Shown in pieces: positions 13,047 to 15,260 of a stretch of 15,260 nt of DNA. Position numbers and translations under genes: made by a program. The stretch comes from CAXQRU01 sp964226685. Lineage in GTDB: Bacteria > Pseudomonadota > Gammaproteobacteria > Pseudomonadales > Cellvibrionaceae. The stretch is taken from assembly GCA_964226685.1 (NCBI GenBank), contig CAXQRU010000177.1, positions 1-15,260 on the forward strand, given 5' to 3'. The notes under the pieces were generated by a model. It was not told where the DNA came from. It made no database searches and was given only the letters and a program-made list of their open reading frames with translations. Every line of letters starts with the position of its first letter. Position 1 is the stretch's first letter.

Positions 13047-14630
13047 TTAGGCTGAAATAGGTTGTAATGAATAGTTAACTCGCTGTGATAGCACCTTATA
13101 ATCGACCTTGCCATTCGCATTCAAAGGCAGGGTCTCAATAGTCATAATTTTTTCTAGTCGCATATAATCGGGCAATTGCTCATTGGCTAGCGTTTTTAGT
13201 AAAGCCGTGTTGATATCGCCAACCACAAAGGCCACTAAGTAATGCGCATTACCGCCGGCATCCAATTCTCCGGGCACCACAGCGACTTGCTGAAAGCCAC
13301 AAACATTGGTAATGGCTTGCTCGACCTCACTAATCTCAACACGATAACCACGGACTTTAACCTGCTGATCAATACGGCCTAAATAACACAAACCATTGAT
13401 GAGATCCTCTTTAACAAGATCTCCGGTTCGATACCAACGCTGGCCTTTTGCGCCTGCAAATTCATAATCGATAAAGGCTTGCTTTCGATCCCCTTCCAAA
13501 TAACCCGGAGAAATTTGCGCACCAGCTAAAAGCAATTCACCGTGCGACCCAAAAGGCACAGGATTGAATTCTTGATCAACAATACGATACTCGTGATCCT
13601 CAAAAACTTTTCCAATTGGAACAACAGAGTCTAAGCCAGAACTGAGCAGAGGCAGATACTGGTATTGGCTAATGGCAATAGTGGCCTCGGTGGGGCCATA
13701 CAGATTATCAAGCCGACTATTGGGGGCCGCGATCCGCCATTTTTTGGCAACACTGGACGCCAAGGCTTCACCGCAAAATAAAGATAAGCGTAAACTGGGT
13801 AAGCTATTGGGCTTTAACAAGCCATAGTCACTCAGCAAAGCAGCCACCGATGGCACAGAAAACCAAACCGTGATTTGGTATTTTTTTACAAAATCCACCA
13901 TAAAGAGCTTCTGCTCCATCGACGGCACGTATAAGCAAGCCCCCGCTTGCCAGCAAACCAAAATGTCATGCATGGATAAATCAAAGGTTAAATCAAATAA
14001 TTGCGTGCAGCGATCATGGCTATTGATATCGTATAGGCGTTGAATATTGTTGAGATAAGCCGAAACATTGTCATGGGTAATGACAATGGCTTTGGGCTGA
14101 CCGGTAGTACCCGAAGTGAATAATAGATAGGCCTCTGTATTCAAATCCATGCTCTGTTGATTTATATCAGAGGCATCGGCCATAGAAAAAAAACGGTGGA
14201 AAGAGTGAGCATAACACCACTGGGGCAATTCATATAAATCAACAAAAACCACGTTTAAAGGTTTTTGCACTTGCATCAGCAAGTCTTCTGCCATGCCTTC
14301 ACAACAGGAATCGATGAGTAATACCCTTGCATCACTCATGGCCAACATATCCAATGTTCGAGTCAAAGGAAAACTGGGATTGAGTGGTACATAGGTGTAT
14401 CCTACGAGCGTTGACGCGATCAATGATGTGTAACTACTTTCTGTTCGACAACTTAAAATAGCGCATCGAGGATGCTTATGATCTATAGAAAATGACTGAA
14501 TGATAGACTGAATCAACATCGATTGATCATACAACTGCTGATAGCTTAACACCTTATCATCAACCACTAAGGCATCTGCATGAGGAATTTCCTCTACCTT
14601 ATCTAAAAATCCACTCAACATATGGCTCAT
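13047..14630 (-). CDS. Stand-alone amino-acid adenylation enzyme (NRPS A-domain / DltA-like)
   Basis: A 527-residue AMP-forming enzyme that activates an acid, most likely an amino acid, for loading onto a carrier protein. Core motifs in order: LFTSGTTGQPKAI (A3, about 170-182), NLYGPTEAT (A5, 309-317), GELLLAGAQISPGYL (A6), YRTGD (A7, 400-404), GRIDQQVKVRGYRVE (A8, 418-432) and NANGK (A10, Lys508). Aligned by eye with GrsA, the pocket residues read D-L-H-S-L-C-L-I-A-K. The FCGEAL segment and the Cys in the pocket recall DltA-type D-alanine ligases; the D-L-x-x-L-x-L-I-x-K frame also recalls Cys/Ser codes, so the substrate is unsettled. No PCP or condensation domain is attached. ATG 14630 is preferred over GTG 14636 because GAGG lies 5-6 nt before it. 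Confidence 0.88.
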   Translation of the reverse strand: MSHMLSGFLDKVEEIPHADALVVDDKVLSYQQLYDQSMLIQSIIQSFSIDHKHPRCAILSCRTESSYTSLIASTLVGYTYVPLNPSFPLTRTLDMLAMSDARVLLIDSCCEGMAEDLLMQVQKPLNVVFVDLYELPQWCYAHSFHRFFSMADASDINQQSMDLNTEAYLLFTSGTTGQPKAIVITHDNVSAYLNNIQRLYDINSHDRCTQLFDLTFDLSMHDILVCWQAGACLYVPSMEQKLFMVDFVKKYQITVWFSVPSVAALLSDYGLLKPNSLPSLRLSLFCGEALASSVAKKWRIAAPNSRLDNLYGPTEATIAISQYQYLPLLSSGLDSVVPIGKVFEDHEYRIVDQEFNPVPFGSHGELLLAGAQISPGYLEGDRKQAFIDYEFAGAKGQRWYRTGDLVKEDLINGLCYLGRIDQQVKVRGYRVEISEVEQAITNVCGFQQVAVVPGELDAGGNAHYLVAFVVGDINTALLKTLANEQLPDYMRLEKIMTIETLPLNANGKVDYKVLSQRVNYSLQPISA

Positions 14631-14721
14631 AGTCACCTCTCAAACAGACACTTTAATTTTTGACTATTAAATCGGCTTTTCGTATAAAAAACTATGACAC
14701 ATAAGGATTAGATGAGATTAG

Positions 14722-14759
14722 CACTTAGGTGTTAACACTTAATCGTAAGTGTTTTTTTC
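14722..14759. promoter_or_regulatory. Operator-like CACTTA repeats and hairpin in the divergent region
   Basis: CACTTA occurs at 14722-14727 and 14736-14741, and inverted as TAAGTG at 14746-14751. A perfect palindrome GTGTTAACAC lies at 14729-14738. AACACTTA (14734-14741) and TAAGTGTT (14746-14753) form a hairpin around ATCG, followed by a T-run that could end plus-strand transcription. The placement between divergent biosynthetic genes favours a regulator-binding site; a terminator is the alternative. Confidence 0.5.
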
Positions 14760-14807
14760 AATAAAACCCGTACACTGATAGCCATCATTGAACGAGCGAT
14801 TATTGTT

Positions 14808-15232
14808 ATGAGCATTTATCTAAATCATTTTGGCCACAGTCTTGGCAACATCAAAAAAACCGTTGAAGAATCTTTTCAACAAGGAAAAACATTCTCAAAT
14901 AGCGAGATATTGCTTGAGTCAGGATTTAAGACTCATCATGTTTGCAATGGTAAAACCACCTATGAACTGGCAAAAGAAGCCGTTAGTGAAATAGAAAATG
15001 ATGTCAACTTCGAGACTATTGATAGCATTATCTACGCCACTTGTCTAACCAGAAATGGCAATATTGGATCATGGGAAAAATTTTACGAAAATAAAGATGT
15101 TAAACATTTAATGGACTTTCCCGTCAGCCATTTACAAAATGATTTCAACATTCATAATGCTTTTGTGATGGGCCTAAACCAAACCGCCTGCACCAGCCTT
15201 CTGGGCTCGATAAGGGTAGCGAAATCACTCAT
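14808..15232 (+). CDS. Ketoacyl-ACP synthase III-like protein, 3' truncated by contig end
   Basis: The first 141 codons of a thiolase-fold condensing enzyme of the FabH/KAS III type. An IDSIIYATCLT strand (about 85-95) matches the family's core strand. GLNQTACTSLLGSIRVAKSLI carries the candidate catalytic Cys128 in the usual N-Q-x-A-C-x-S setting (Cys112 in E. coli FabH). The catalytic His and Asn would lie in the missing half. Housekeeping fabH normally sits in a fab operon; this one is divergent from an adenylation gene, so it more likely belongs to a secondary-metabolite or modified-lipid pathway. The frame continues to 15260, but the codons after 15232 come from adapter sequence. No strong ribosome site is visible before the ATG. 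Confidence 0.78.
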
Positions 15233-15260
15233 AGATCGGAAGAGCACACGTCTGAACTCC
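15233..15260 (+). other. Illumina TruSeq adapter contamination at contig end
   Basis: The last 28 bases begin AGATCGGAAGAGC and continue as the TruSeq read-1 adapter, matching the commonly known sequence without mismatch as far as the window goes. This is not genomic DNA; it shows that a read with untrimmed adapter was used to extend the contig end. Confidence 0.95.

Noticed and set aside
1..15260. CRISPR array or complete restriction system
   Set aside because: No regularly spaced identical repeats with unique spacers; only a fragment of one methylase gene is present.

Overview
The gene families here (RsmE, TtcA, a DeaD-type helicase, T6SS-type toxin chemistry, an ArsS cassette) and the moderate base composition suggest a gammaproteobacterium, plausibly a marine or environmental one. 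The window has no rRNA or other marker that would fix the genus. The right edge is a real assembly end: the last 28 bases match an Illumina TruSeq adapter, so the final gene is cut off and its last codons are artefact.

Left third (1-4650) is accessory DNA, all coding on the minus strand. A 538-residue protein with a C-terminal Ntox15/Tde-type nuclease domain (HxxD motif) is followed 14 nt later by a GAD-like/DUF1851 immunity protein: an orphan effector-immunity pair with no vgrG, PAAR or adaptor gene beside it. Directly upstream lies a short remnant of a type I restriction methylase gene (hsdM), then a roughly 195-bp palindromic MITE-like element, then a hipA-hipB toxin-antitoxin operon in reversed gene order. 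Three operator-like sites upstream of hipA are spaced exactly 41 bp apart.

Middle (4646-11424) is mostly conserved. A minus-strand operon encodes an ArsS-family radical SAM protein and two small glycosyltransferase-like proteins (TIGR04283 and TIGR04282/DUF2064 types), the arsenosugar-associated cassette but without arsM. Then come tRNA-Arg(CCU), deaD-rsmE on the plus strand, ttcA convergent with rsmE, an outer-membrane lipoprotein lipase divergent from ttcA, and tRNA-Arg(ACG) with a good promoter.

Right end (11559-15260) holds a secreted helical-repeat protein of unknown role, then a minus-strand pair (a stand-alone amino-acid adenylation enzyme and a DUF2306 membrane protein) divergent from a ketoacyl synthase III-like gene. 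The adenylation and KAS III genes look like the edge of a small biosynthetic cluster that continues off the contig. A set of CACTTA/TAAGTG repeats and a hairpin lie in the divergent intergenic region.

The best candidates for something less described are the regularly phased operators of the hipA-hipB operon, the small palindromic element next to the hsdM scar, and the truncated adenylation/KAS III locus.
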